Of a stretch of 56,579 nucleotides of DNA, positions 8,459 to 16,437 are shown one piece after another (the first letter of the stretch is position 1; each line of letters opens with the position of its first letter). Source of the DNA: an uncultured Clostridia bacterium (lineage in GTDB: Bacteria; Bacillota; Clostridia; Peptostreptococcales; Anaerovoracaceae); the NCBI GenBank assembly GCA_934281605.1, contig CAKQXD010000013.1:1-56579 (forward strand), in the 5' to 3' direction. Both the position numbers and the translations under genes were made by a program. The notes beneath the pieces are model-generated. The model worked only from the letters and a program-made list of their open reading frames with translations. It made no database searches and was not told where the DNA came from.

Positions 8459-8932
8459 TTACATACTCCTTTTCAGATCCAGGGCTTCCATGACGATTTC
8501 TTCCTGCCTGCGCATTTCAGCCTTGTCCTCATCTTCCATATGATCATATCCCAGAAGATGAAGCACGCTGTGGACGAACAGGTAGACGATCTCCCGCTTT
8601 TCCGAATGTCCGTATTCCTTCGCCTGCTGCCGCACCTTGTCCAGACAGATCACCACGTCGCCAAGCAGGATTTCCTCCTCTTCCTCCTCCCAGTCGATCT
8701 CATTGAAATCCTCGATCATCGGGAAGGACAGCACGTCGGTAGGCCGATCCACCTGACGATACATATTGTTCAGTTCATGGATCTCCTCCATGGAAACGAA
8801 GGACAGGCTGATCTCGATCCGCTCGTCCGGGATGCCTTCCTCCTTCAGACAAAGCTTCGCCGCCCGTTTCAACGTTTCCATCAGCTCCGGTTCCCGCGAA
8901 GGGATCCGCTCCTCGTCACATAGTATTCTCAT
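8459..8932 (-). CDS. ybeY: Endoribonuclease YbeY, rRNA maturation
   Basis: This 157-residue zinc-dependent RNase acts in 16S rRNA 3'-end processing and ribosome quality control. The metal motif H3xH5xH is present as HSVLHLLGYDH near the C terminus, and 'DRPTDVLSFPM' is typical. The ORF is open further upstream, but the ATG at 8932 has a GAGG site and matches the family N terminus. The upstream candidate would overlap phoH, which stops 4 bases before this start. Acidic insertion EEEEEE near residue 80 is unusual. Confidence 0.94.
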   Translation of the reverse strand: MRILCDEERIPSREPELMETLKRAAKLCLKEEGIPDERIEISLSFVSMEEIHELNNMYRQVDRPTDVLSFPMIEDFNEIDWEEEEEEILLGDVVICLDKVRQQAKEYGHSEKREIVYLFVHSVLHLLGYDHMEDEDKAEMRRQEEIVMEALDLKRSM

Positions 8933-8936
8933 GGCT

Positions 8937-9935
8937 CTATTCCTCGCCTTCTTCGTAGACCGGATGCTTCCGGTAATAATCATCGTATGCTTTGATCACT
9001 TTCTTCACCAGCTGGTGGCGCACAACGTCCACGTCCTTCAGTTCACAGAACCGGATCTCCTCCACGTCCCGCAGCACGCGGCGCGCTTCGATCAGTCCGG
9101 ATTTTTTACCCCGCGGCAAGTCGATCTGCGTCACATCTCCCGTGACAACTACTCTCGAACCGAAACCCATACGAGTCAGGAACATCTTCATCTGCTCCGG
9201 CGTCGTATTCTGCGCTTCGTCCAGAATGATAAAGGAATTATCCAGCGTCCGCCCTCTCATATACGCCAGCGGAACCACCTCGATGACTTCCTTCTCCTTC
9301 AGCCGCATGGCGCTCTCCCGACCCAGCACATCGTACAGAGCATCGTACAGAGGACGCAGATACGGATCCACCTTTTCCTGCAGGTCTCCCGGCAGAAATC
9401 CCAGACGCTCTCCTGCTTCCACTGCAGGTCTCGCCAGGATGATCTTCTGCACCTCCTTGTTTTTCAGCGCATTGACCGCCATGGCCACGGCAATATAAGT
9501 CTTCCCCGTTCCGGCCGGTCCGATTCCAAAGACGATGTCATGGCTTCGTATGCTGTCCACATAAGTCTTCTGCCCCAACGTCTTGGGACGAAGAGGTTTG
9601 CCGTCATGAGTAAAACAAATGATCCCCTTTTCTACGTTTTCCTTTTGATATGAAATGCCTTCATTGCTGAGATCCGCAATGTAATTGATCTTCTGCTGAT
9701 CCAATTTTCCTCCTCTTTCCAATACGCCCATCATTTCCTGCAGCAGTTTTTCTGCCTTCTGCGAGTTTTCTCCCTTCAAAAGCAGTTCATTTCCTCGCTG
9801 AATGATGTCTACCTTCAGATTTTTTTCTATGACTTCCAGATTGCGATCCAGTCCGCCAAACAGCTCCCTGCGATCGATGGAATCGCTGATGGGGAGGCTG
9901 CGCAGACCAGAGGCCGCACCTTCTTTTTTATCCAA
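8937..9935 (-). CDS. phoH: PhoH-like ATPase (YbeZ/PhoH family)
   Basis: This 332-residue P-loop protein with GIGPAGTGKTYIAVAMA (Walker A) and SFIILDEAQNTTPEQMKMFL (Walker B region) is the usual partner of YbeY. The start is TTG (TTG GAT AAA), with AAGGAG 7 bases upstream. An extended -10 TGGTATACT lies about 60 bases upstream, in the 79-base gap after yqfD, so a second promoter may serve phoH and the genes below it. Confidence 0.92.
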   Translation of the reverse strand: MDKKEGAASGLRSLPISDSIDRRELFGGLDRNLEVIEKNLKVDIIQRGNELLLKGENSQKAEKLLQEMMGVLERGGKLDQQKINYIADLSNEGISYQKENVEKGIICFTHDGKPLRPKTLGQKTYVDSIRSHDIVFGIGPAGTGKTYIAVAMAVNALKNKEVQKIILARPAVEAGERLGFLPGDLQEKVDPYLRPLYDALYDVLGRESAMRLKEKEVIEVVPLAYMRGRTLDNSFIILDEAQNTTPEQMKMFLTRMGFGSRVVVTGDVTQIDLPRGKKSGLIEARRVLRDVEEIRFCELKDVDVVRHQLVKKVIKAYDDYYRKHPVYEEGEE

Positions 9936-10014
9936 TCACAAACTCCTTATTCTTGCGGAAAATTCCGTTTTTTTGCCTCTTCTTAGTATACCATATCCTG
10001 GGCCTTTTCGAAAA

Positions 10015-11232
10015 TTATTTCTTCTTCTTGGCCTTTTCTTCCTTCTTTACATCGATTTTCTTTTCCACGCCAATGTCTTTCTCCACTTCCAGCAGCGCAT
10101 CTGCCTTGATCAGACCTTCCTGATCCGAATACGTCACTTCCTGGCTGAGGATCCGCTCGCCGTCTTTCAACGACTTCTTCTCATAGTCCCGCAGGGCTGC
10201 TTCCACGGTTTTCTGCAAAGACTCCGGTGTACGTTCTTTCTCGGAAAGGCTTACTTCCTTCACCGTCACCAGACGAAGGGAAAAAGGCAGCGGACGAACG
10301 AAGTCGAATAACTTGTGCTCCTTCCTCACGGAAGCTTCGTAGTCGCCCCAGCCCTCAGTCGAATCAAAGGAAAAATCGCCCAGCCGAATGGCGATCCCCG
10401 TAAAATAATTTCCCGTTTCCGTCTTCTGCCGCTCCTTTTTCTCAAAATAATATTCCAGGCGGCACGGCACCCTGGCCAGCACCCGTCCCTGAGCGTACTG
10501 ATACTGGATGAACTCCTCGTCTCCTCTGCTGTAATCCGTGCTGCGATACTTGTAGCGTCCGCTGATCAGAAGATCGCCTTTATTGACGTAATCCCCCTTC
10601 TGGACCTTTGCATTGCCCTGCAGAGGCAAAATCTGCTGGATCAGGCCCGACCGGGAAGCCACGATATCCACCGGCTCCAGCTTTGTCGCCTTCGGCTCCT
10701 TTGCAGGAGAACCGCCTTCTGCCAGATCCACGTGAAGCAGCCTCCCCTCCTCATAAAAGCTGACCCAGGTCAGAGAATCGTAGGTCTGATACAGCAGCTC
10801 CTTCGCCTGAGCATAGTCTCCCTGTCTGCGTGCTCCCTCCACGACTCCGGCTTCCTTCAGCGTGCTCCGGATCTCAGCCTCCTCCAAACTTCGGTAGCCG
10901 TCCACCTGGATCTCCGCAATAAAAAGACTTTGATAAAAAAGCAGAGCGCCCAGAAAAAAGGCGCCCATGACTACTGCAATATTCCGTTTTACACTGCAGA
11001 TCGCAGGAACCAGACCGCCCTCACCGAGCACCGTCACCTGATAAGTGTGTCCCGCCATCCGCTTCACTTTATGGTAATCATCGCCCTGCAGCTTCGCCGT
11101 GTAGGAAATGTCATCCCGCCAGCGAAGATCCTGCAGCGTGATCCTGTTTTTCAGACATTTATTGAGGATCCGTTTCGGATCGATCCCTTCGATCTTTATC
11201 TTCCTGTAGTGTTTTAAAAAACCGAATTTCAT
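10015..11232 (-). CDS. yqfD: Sporulation protein YqfD
   Basis: This 405-residue membrane protein of the spore-former-specific YqfD family has an N-terminal RNA-binding-like segment (IKIEGIDPKRILNKC), a single transmembrane helix (about 85-105, AVVMGAFFLGALLFY), and a long extracytoplasmic domain ending in a Lys/Glu-rich tail. In Bacillus it is a sigma-E gene. The start is ambiguous between GTG at 11241 and ATG at 11232; I use the ATG. The first 74 bases overlap the end of yqfC in another frame. Confidence 0.9.
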   Translation of the reverse strand: MKFGFLKHYRKIKIEGIDPKRILNKCLKNRITLQDLRWRDDISYTAKLQGDDYHKVKRMAGHTYQVTVLGEGGLVPAICSVKRNIAVVMGAFFLGALLFYQSLFIAEIQVDGYRSLEEAEIRSTLKEAGVVEGARRQGDYAQAKELLYQTYDSLTWVSFYEEGRLLHVDLAEGGSPAKEPKATKLEPVDIVASRSGLIQQILPLQGNAKVQKGDYVNKGDLLISGRYKYRSTDYSRGDEEFIQYQYAQGRVLARVPCRLEYYFEKKERQKTETGNYFTGIAIRLGDFSFDSTEGWGDYEASVRKEHKLFDFVRPLPFSLRLVTVKEVSLSEKERTPESLQKTVEAALRDYEKKSLKDGERILSQEVTYSDQEGLIKADALLEVEKDIGVEKKIDVKKEEKAKKKK

Positions 11233-11452
11233 CCACTTCACCCGCTATGAGCATCCGCTCCTCTTTCAGTTTCGTCACGACAAATCCATGGCCCGTGATG
11301 GAAGTACACCGTTTCCCGTTGGACACGATCACCTGCTGATCCGTCATGACCAGCAGCTTTTTCACGTTGTCCACCACAGTCGTTTCGCCCGTTACCAAAA
11401 CCCGCGGCATATTCACAGCAAAGTCAAAGAGCAGCTCCTCTCGTATGGTCAT
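11159..11452 (-). CDS. yqfC: Sporulation protein YqfC
   Basis: This 97-residue protein resembles the YqfC family (PRVLVTGETTVVDNVKKLL, VSNGKRCTSITGHGF, MLIAGEVDEIRFF). The ORF is open 13 codons further upstream, but AGGAGG lies just before ATG 11452, which fits the family N terminus. The C terminus continues about 18 hydrophilic residues past the usual end and overlaps yqfD by 74 bases. A sigma-E-like promoter (11503-11528) is visible upstream. Confidence 0.9.
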   Translation of the reverse strand: MTIREELLFDFAVNMPRVLVTGETTVVDNVKKLLVMTDQQVIVSNGKRCTSITGHGFVVTKLKEERMLIAGEVDEIRFFKTLQEDKDRRDRSETDPQ

Positions 11453-11498
11453 ATTCGCCTCCTGCAGCACGCATGGATTTTCTTCATGCAATCTTACG

Positions 11499-13073
11499 CT
11501 ACAGTATATTCGATTTTTCGGAAAATATCACCATGATTACTTTTTCTGCCATACGGATCCCGTCCACGGCAGCCGATACGATACCGCCTGCATAACCGGG
11601 TCCTTCGCCCGCCGGAAAGAGTCCTCTGATGCTGCTCTGTCCCGATTCATCCCTCAGGATCCGTACAGGCGACGAACTTCTCGTCTCTACCGCCTTCATA
11701 ACGGCGTCCGGTGTATCGAATCCGTGAAGTTTCCTGCCCAGATACGGCATGGCCTCCACGATGGACTCCACTGCAAAGTCCGGCAGACTGTTTCGCACAG
11801 GATCAGCCATATCGTCCCGGAAGTTTTCATAGTTCGTTTCCGGGATCCTGCCGCCGCCCTGTTTATAGGCTTTTTCTTCATATTTCTTCTGAAAAGCGAT
11901 TCCCGCCAGCGGATCGTCCGATCCGAAATCAGCTGTCCGCACGTCCACCAGAAGTCCACTGTTGGCGTACTTTCCATCTCTAGCCGACTCGCTCATGCCG
12001 TTGGTCACCGCCGTCTCCGGCTCTGCACTGGAATCGATGATCTCCCCGCCGGGACACATACAGAAGGTATACACCCCTCTGCCGTTTGCACACTTGTGAT
12101 GCAGCTTGTATTCCGCAGGTCCCAGGATCTTTGCCAGCTTCGGATCTCCGTACTGAGCCTTGTCTATGGTCTCCTGCAAATGCTGGATCCGCACGCCGAT
12201 GGAAAACGGCTTCTGCTCCATCTCAGCACCCTGTTTCTGCAGCATTTCGAAAGTGTCCCGCGCGCTGTGTCCCGTCGCCAGGATCAGGCAGGACGTCGGC
12301 AGATCATACAGCTCTGCGCTTCCATCGTCCTTCCGCCTTCTCACGGTCACTTCCTTTATTTCCCGCAAAGATCTCTCCCCGGCTTCCTTCTCGCCGAAAA
12401 GGGTTACCTCCTCCAGACGGTTTCCAAATCGCACTTCACCGCCCAGGCTCTCGATTTTCATTCGGATATTCTTGACGATACCCCGCAGCTTGTCCGTTCC
12501 GATATGAGGTTTCTGTTTATATAAAATGCTGGGATCAGCTCCGGCTCCCACCAGCTCTTCAAGAACTTTTCCGATTCGGATATCCTTGATTCCGGTGGTC
12601 AGTTTACCGTCGGAAAACGTCCCTGCACCCCCTTCTCCGAACTGGACGTTGGACTCCGGATCCAGCACGCCCTCCTGCCAGAATTTCTGGACGGTCTTCA
12701 TCCGCTGATCCACCGGTTCGCCGCGCTCCAGGATGATGGGTTTCAGGCCCGCTTCCGCCAGGATCAGGCCTGCGAACATACCTGCAGGACCGAAGCCTGC
12801 TACGACCGGACGCGACTTATCCTCGCTGTCTGCCGCAGGAACATGGTATTCCCGTTTCACCGCTTCTTTGAGCGGCAGCTTCTGGTCACAGGAAAATTCC
12901 ACAGTATAGACCCGCTTGATGTCCGGCTTTTTTCGGGCGTCGATGGACTCCTTTACGATCTGCAGATCGTGGAGTTCCAGATTCTTTTTCCTGAGTTTTT
13001 TTCGTACCGCAGCAGGCAGATCCTGCTCCTTCTGGGTCACATCCAGTTTGATTTCACTGATTCTGTATCGCAT
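11499..13073 (-). CDS. FAD-dependent oxidoreductase, COG2509-type uncharacterised dehydrogenase
   Basis: This 524-residue flavoprotein has a basic N-terminal segment typical of this group (RYRISEIKLDVTQKEQDLP), then a dinucleotide fold with PVVAGFGPAGMFAGLILAEAGLKPIILERG near residue 90, 'GEGGAGTFSDGKLTTGI', and a C-terminal FAD motif GPGYAGGIVSAAVDGIRMAE. The substrate is unknown; cytosolic. It lies 29 bases after a second flavoprotein gene (13103-14191), which has a similar Rossmann fold but belongs to a different family. Confidence 0.88.
   Translation of the reverse strand: MRYRISEIKLDVTQKEQDLPAAVRKKLRKKNLELHDLQIVKESIDARKKPDIKRVYTVEFSCDQKLPLKEAVKREYHVPAADSEDKSRPVVAGFGPAGMFAGLILAEAGLKPIILERGEPVDQRMKTVQKFWQEGVLDPESNVQFGEGGAGTFSDGKLTTGIKDIRIGKVLEELVGAGADPSILYKQKPHIGTDKLRGIVKNIRMKIESLGGEVRFGNRLEEVTLFGEKEAGERSLREIKEVTVRRRKDDGSAELYDLPTSCLILATGHSARDTFEMLQKQGAEMEQKPFSIGVRIQHLQETIDKAQYGDPKLAKILGPAEYKLHHKCANGRGVYTFCMCPGGEIIDSSAEPETAVTNGMSESARDGKYANSGLLVDVRTADFGSDDPLAGIAFQKKYEEKAYKQGGGRIPETNYENFRDDMADPVRNSLPDFAVESIVEAMPYLGRKLHGFDTPDAVMKAVETRSSSPVRILRDESGQSSIRGLFPAGEGPGYAGGIVSAAVDGIRMAEKVIMVIFSEKSNIL
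11503..11528 (-). promoter_or_regulatory. Sigma-E-like sporulation promoter before yqfC
   Basis: On the minus strand there is ATATT (11524-11528), a 13-base spacer and AATATACT (11503-11510), close to the mother-cell consensus ATATT-N13/14-CATACAnT. It overlaps the 3' end of the flavoprotein gene and lies about 50 bases before the yqfC ATG. yqfC and yqfD are sigma-E genes in Bacillus, which supports it. Matched by eye. Confidence 0.45.
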
Positions 13074-13102
13074 AAAACTTCCTTATTGTTCCTTATGTAT
13101 CC

Positions 13103-14191
13103 TCATTTCACTTCAATTTTCGCTATGGCGTTCAGATGCTCCGCTGCCCGGATCCCCGTCTCCCAGGCATTCTGGAGATTGAATCCTCCGCACTTTCCCT
13201 GGATATCCAGAAGTTCTCCCGTCAGATACAACCCCGGCACAAGTCTGGATTCCATGGTCGCAAGATCCACCTCGTCCAGCCGGATTCCGCCTGCCGTGCA
13301 CTGGGCGTTCTTCCATCCCTTTACACCGCAGACCGGCAGCTTCCATCCTTTGATTTCCTCCAGCGAAACCCGCCTCGAAAGAGCGTAGGACAGGATCCCG
13401 AAAGAAGTTGCCCGCTGCTGCATCTCTGCCTGTGAAAAATCCGGTGCCAGATCCAGCTCCAGATGGTACCGCTGCAGGGATTTCCGCACCGGCATACCCT
13501 TTTCTGCCGTGATGTACATGGTCAGGTTCATGACGCAGATACCGGAAATACCGTCTTCCGTAAACTGGATCTCTCCCGTTTCTTCTGCCAGCAATTTTTC
13601 TTCTCGAAACAGCCGCACCGTTCCGCGGGCACGCACTCCTTTGAGATCTTTCAAATCTCCGCATTCGATCCCCGTCAGGATCGGATAGATAGTCGTCGTC
13701 TCATGACCTAGGCTGCGAGCCAGTCCGTAGCCGTCCCCTGTAGTACCCAGCGCCGGTGCAGCCTTGCCGCCGCAGGCCAGGATCACCGTCTTTGCAGAAA
13801 AAGAGGACTTTCCTGCGACGATCCGAAACCCTTCAGACTTTTTCTGGATCTTCGTCACGCCGCAGTCCAGAATCACCTCAACACCTTTTTTCTCTGCAGC
13901 GTCCTCCAGTACCCGCACCACATCGCGCGCCTGGTTGGAATAAGGATAATACCGGCCTTCTGAGTCGTGATAAAGCTCCATTCCCAGGGATTTAAAAAAT
14001 TCCAGGGTCAGATCACAATGCGCGCACGCGGTGTTGGTGATATTGCACCGGCCGCCGCCCGTCGCCATGATCTTGCGCCCCAGAATCCTGTTTTTTTCCA
14101 GTAAAACTGTATCAAAATGTAAAGAAAGCGAAGCCGCCGCCGCAAGACCGGATGCTCCGCCTCCTATAATACAGACATCATAATTTCGCAT
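13103..14191 (-). CDS. HI0933/BaiN-type NAD(P)/FAD-dependent oxidoreductase, compact form
   Basis: This 362-residue flavoprotein has IIGGGASGLAAAASL at the N terminus, GRKIMATGGGRCNITN, ACGGKAAPALGTTGDGYGLA, and the C-terminal LYLTGELLDIQGKCGGFNLQ. Family members are usually about 400-420 residues. Here the part after GGGRCNITN jumps quickly to LEFFKSLGMEL, so one helical segment appears missing. No frameshift is apparent. The start overlaps the end of the DUF308 gene by 14 bases. BaiN is implicated in bile-acid reduction in Clostridium, but most members have unknown substrates, so I do not assign that role. Confidence 0.85.
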   Translation of the reverse strand: MRNYDVCIIGGGASGLAAAASLSLHFDTVLLEKNRILGRKIMATGGGRCNITNTACAHCDLTLEFFKSLGMELYHDSEGRYYPYSNQARDVVRVLEDAAEKKGVEVILDCGVTKIQKKSEGFRIVAGKSSFSAKTVILACGGKAAPALGTTGDGYGLARSLGHETTTIYPILTGIECGDLKDLKGVRARGTVRLFREEKLLAEETGEIQFTEDGISGICVMNLTMYITAEKGMPVRKSLQRYHLELDLAPDFSQAEMQQRATSFGILSYALSRRVSLEEIKGWKLPVCGVKGWKNAQCTAGGIRLDEVDLATMESRLVPGLYLTGELLDIQGKCGGFNLQNAWETGIRAAEHLNAIAKIEVK

Positions 14192-14852
14192 GAATATCTC
14201 CTATTACTGCATCGACTTCTTCCTCGTGCTTCGCCTGCAGCCGCTCCTGCACCTTTTCTTCCGTCTCTTCCTCCGGCGTGATGCGGATCGGCTCCCGCTT
14301 TCTCTTGTAGATCTTCACGTAGGACTTCTTCTGGTGAGGCATATCAATACCCAGTTCGATGATGTTGATTCCCTGCATTACCATGAAGAATCCCAGCAGA
14401 ACTACTGTACTGAGGAACATCACCAGCGGATTGATAAAGCCAAAAAGCCCTACTACGACTGTCAGCACACCGGTGATCATGGTGATCTGGAAATTTTGCC
14501 GTTTTCTCTCCCGGTTGATATGGGTAGCCGCCTCGATACGCAGGATCCCGGAAACCAGTACCCACATGCCGAATACCAGAGGGATCGCCGTATCTGCAAC
14601 CAGCTGATTGCAGAGAACCAGGATTCCCAGAAGCAGGGTGATCAGCGCATCCGTCAGGATCCAGCCGTTATTGTCGCCCTTGTTGTTCCATCCTCTTCCC
14701 AGCATATATGCGCAGATATGGATCAGACCGTTGAGTACCATCACCAGACCGATGACAAACGCGATCGCCAGGAACGTCTGTCCCGGGTTGATAAAACAAA
14801 AAATACCAGTCAGCAGCATGAGCGCGCCGCCTATGATCGTTAACATTCTCAT
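14178..14852 (-). CDS. DUF308/HdeD-type membrane protein
   Basis: This 224-residue protein has about six hydrophobic helices in the first 150 residues (TIIGGALMLLTGIFCFINPG; FLAIAFVIGLVMVLNGLIH; TDALITLLLGILVLC, and so on). The repeated 'G..L...G...F.NP' pattern is characteristic of HdeD/DUF308. A charged cytosolic tail follows (KIYKRKREPIRITPEEETEEK). The function of the family is unclear; in enterics HdeD is linked to acid resistance. AGAAGGAG precedes the ATG. A small gene (14872-15048) ends 19 bases upstream, so the two are likely co-transcribed. Confidence 0.85.
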   Translation of the reverse strand: MRMLTIIGGALMLLTGIFCFINPGQTFLAIAFVIGLVMVLNGLIHICAYMLGRGWNNKGDNNGWILTDALITLLLGILVLCNQLVADTAIPLVFGMWVLVSGILRIEAATHINRERKRQNFQITMITGVLTVVVGLFGFINPLVMFLSTVVLLGFFMVMQGINIIELGIDMPHQKKSYVKIYKRKREPIRITPEEETEEKVQERLQAKHEEEVDAVIGDIHAKL

Positions 14853-14871
14853 TTGAAAAAACTCCTTCTAA

Positions 14872-15048
14872 CTACCAGATATCGTCAAATTCTTTTTCCT
14901 GAAAAGTGTCTTTTTCTCTAGGATTCTCATCATGATTTTCTTCGGTTATCTGCTCTTCCGGGTCCTTCTCCGCCAGCCTGGCCAGCAGGATGCCGGCTCC
15001 CGTGATCAGAATCGCCGTCCGAAGCATTCTGTTGATTTTCTGAAACAT
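14872..15048 (-). CDS. Small membrane-anchored acidic protein (58 aa), unknown
   Basis: The 58-residue ORF starts MFQKINRML and has one hydrophobic helix (about residues 8-25, LRTAILITGAGILLARL) followed by a very acidic, Asp/Glu-rich tail ending FDDIW. The start has GGGAAGGATT upstream and an extended -10 promoter (TGGTATACT, 15077-15085). The next gene, DUF308, follows by 19 bases. I recognise no family. An overlapping ORF in another frame has no ribosome site and is a shadow. Confidence 0.6.
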   Translation of the reverse strand: MFQKINRMLRTAILITGAGILLARLAEKDPEEQITEENHDENPREKDTFQEKEFDDIW

Positions 15049-15076
15049 AATCCTTCCCTTTCTCTTTATTGACTAC

Positions 15077-15105
15077 AGTATACCACAAAACCCCGTAAAG
15101 GAAAA
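15077..15105 (-). promoter_or_regulatory. Extended -10 promoter for the 58-aa gene and DUF308 gene
   Basis: The minus strand has TGG-TATACT (-10 at 15077-15082) about 30 bases before the ATG at 15048. The -35 is weak (TTTTCC-like), as is common with extended -10 promoters. It is divergent from the dinB promoter, whose -10 region reads the same, TGGTATACTGT. Confidence 0.5.
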
Positions 15106-15138
15106 AGGAGATTATGTGTTTTCTCTTATCCGAAAAAT

Positions 15139-15171
15139 GGTATACTGTTAACAGGGAATTTTCCCCTGTTA
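15139..15171 (+). promoter_or_regulatory. dinB promoter with inverted repeat over the start site
   Basis: The extended -10 TGGTATACT (-10 at 15141-15146) is followed at once by a perfect inverted repeat TAACAGGG / CCCTGTTA (15149-15156 and 15164-15171, 7-base spacer) covering the expected start site and early leader. The repeat could be a repressor operator or an early hairpin. It does not match the Bacillus LexA box (GAAC-N4-GTTC). Confidence 0.5.
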
Positions 15172-15191
15172 TTTCTGCAAAGGAGGCAGCC

Positions 15192-16430
15192 ATGAATCAC
15201 ACGGTAAACAGAGTCATACTTCACTGCGATATGAACGGATTCTACGCATCTGTCGAGCTGCTGGACTACCCGCAGCTGCGAGATAAACCCATGGCAGTCT
15301 GCGGCGATCCCGAAAGCCGCCACGGTATTATTCTGGCCAAAAACGAGATTGCAAAACAATACGGCATCGTCACAGCGGAGACCCTGTGGCAGGCGCGAAA
15401 AAAATGCCCGGAGCTGCAGACCGTCCCGCCCCATCATCAGAAATACCAGCATTACAGCCGCCTCATAAACGATATCTATCTGCAGTACACCGATATGGTG
15501 GAGCCTTTCAGCGTGGACGAATCCTGGCTGGACGTGACCTCAAGCCAAAAGCTCTTCGGCAGCGGCAGACAGATCGCCGACAAGATCCGCCACCAGGTGA
15601 AAAAAGAGCTGGGACTTACCCTGTCCGCCGGCGTATCCTTCAACAAGATCTTTGCGAAAATGGGCAGTGACTATAAAAAACCGGACGCCACCACCGTCAT
15701 TACCCTGGAAAACTATAAAGAACTCTTATGGCCTCTGGACATCCGCGATCTGTTTTTCGTGGGCAAAGCCACCGCAGATAAACTGCAGGGAATCGGCATC
15801 CACACCATCGGGCAGCTGGCAGGATCCGACAGACAAACGGTAACTGCTCTTCTGGGCAAGCAGGGCGGCGTCATCCACGACTATGCCAACGGTCTGGACC
15901 AGACCCCAGTGAGCCGGTTCGATGAACGGGAAGAGATCAAATCCATCGGCAACGGTTCCACCTTCCGCCGCAATCTGGAGGGGATCCAGGACGTCCGCAC
16001 CGCCGTCATCGCCCTCGCGGACACGGTGGCAGTCCGCCTGCGCAAAAAGAAAAAGAAGGCCTTCGGTGTCAAAGTTGACATCAAAGATCCTTCTTTAAAA
16101 GTCATATCACGTCAGCAGCAGCTGGACAACCCCACCAACCTGGCGGAAATCATCGCAGATACTGCCGTGTCCATTATCGAAAAGTCCTGGAACCTGCGCC
16201 ATCCCATCCGGATGCTGACCGTCACGGCCATCAACCTGTGCCCGGAAGATCAGGCACAGCAGCTTTCCCTGTTTTCCAGCGAAAACGTCCAGACGGAAAC
16301 CGGTGAAAAAATGGAGCGTACCATGGATGACATCCGCGAAAAATTCGGCAGGAACGCCATCACCTTCGGCCGCATCCTCAAAAATGACATCGGACTGGAA
16401 TCCATCAAAAAACCGGAGGATTCCAAATAG
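15192..16430 (+). CDS. dinB: DNA polymerase IV, translesion Y-family
   Basis: This 412-residue Y-family polymerase has the catalytic motifs CDMNGFYASVEL (first Asp and steric-gate region) and SVDESWLDVT (catalytic Asp-Glu), fingers/thumb with helix-hairpin-helix VGKATADKLQGIGIHTIGQLA, and a little-finger domain. It bypasses DNA lesions and binds the sliding clamp; 'QLSLF' near residue 357 is a plausible clamp-binding peptide. The ORF is open 26 codons upstream, but AAAGGAGG lies 5 bases before ATG 15192. It converges on the tudS-like gene with only 7 bases between stops. Confidence 0.95.
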   Translation: MNHTVNRVILHCDMNGFYASVELLDYPQLRDKPMAVCGDPESRHGIILAKNEIAKQYGIVTAETLWQARKKCPELQTVPPHHQKYQHYSRLINDIYLQYTDMVEPFSVDESWLDVTSSQKLFGSGRQIADKIRHQVKKELGLTLSAGVSFNKIFAKMGSDYKKPDATTVITLENYKELLWPLDIRDLFFVGKATADKLQGIGIHTIGQLAGSDRQTVTALLGKQGGVIHDYANGLDQTPVSRFDEREEIKSIGNGSTFRRNLEGIQDVRTAVIALADTVAVRLRKKKKKAFGVKVDIKDPSLKVISRQQQLDNPTNLAEIIADTAVSIIEKSWNLRHPIRMLTVTAINLCPEDQAQQLSLFSSENVQTETGEKMERTMDDIREKFGRNAITFGRILKNDIGLESIKKPEDSK

Positions 16431-16437
16431 CTGCACC

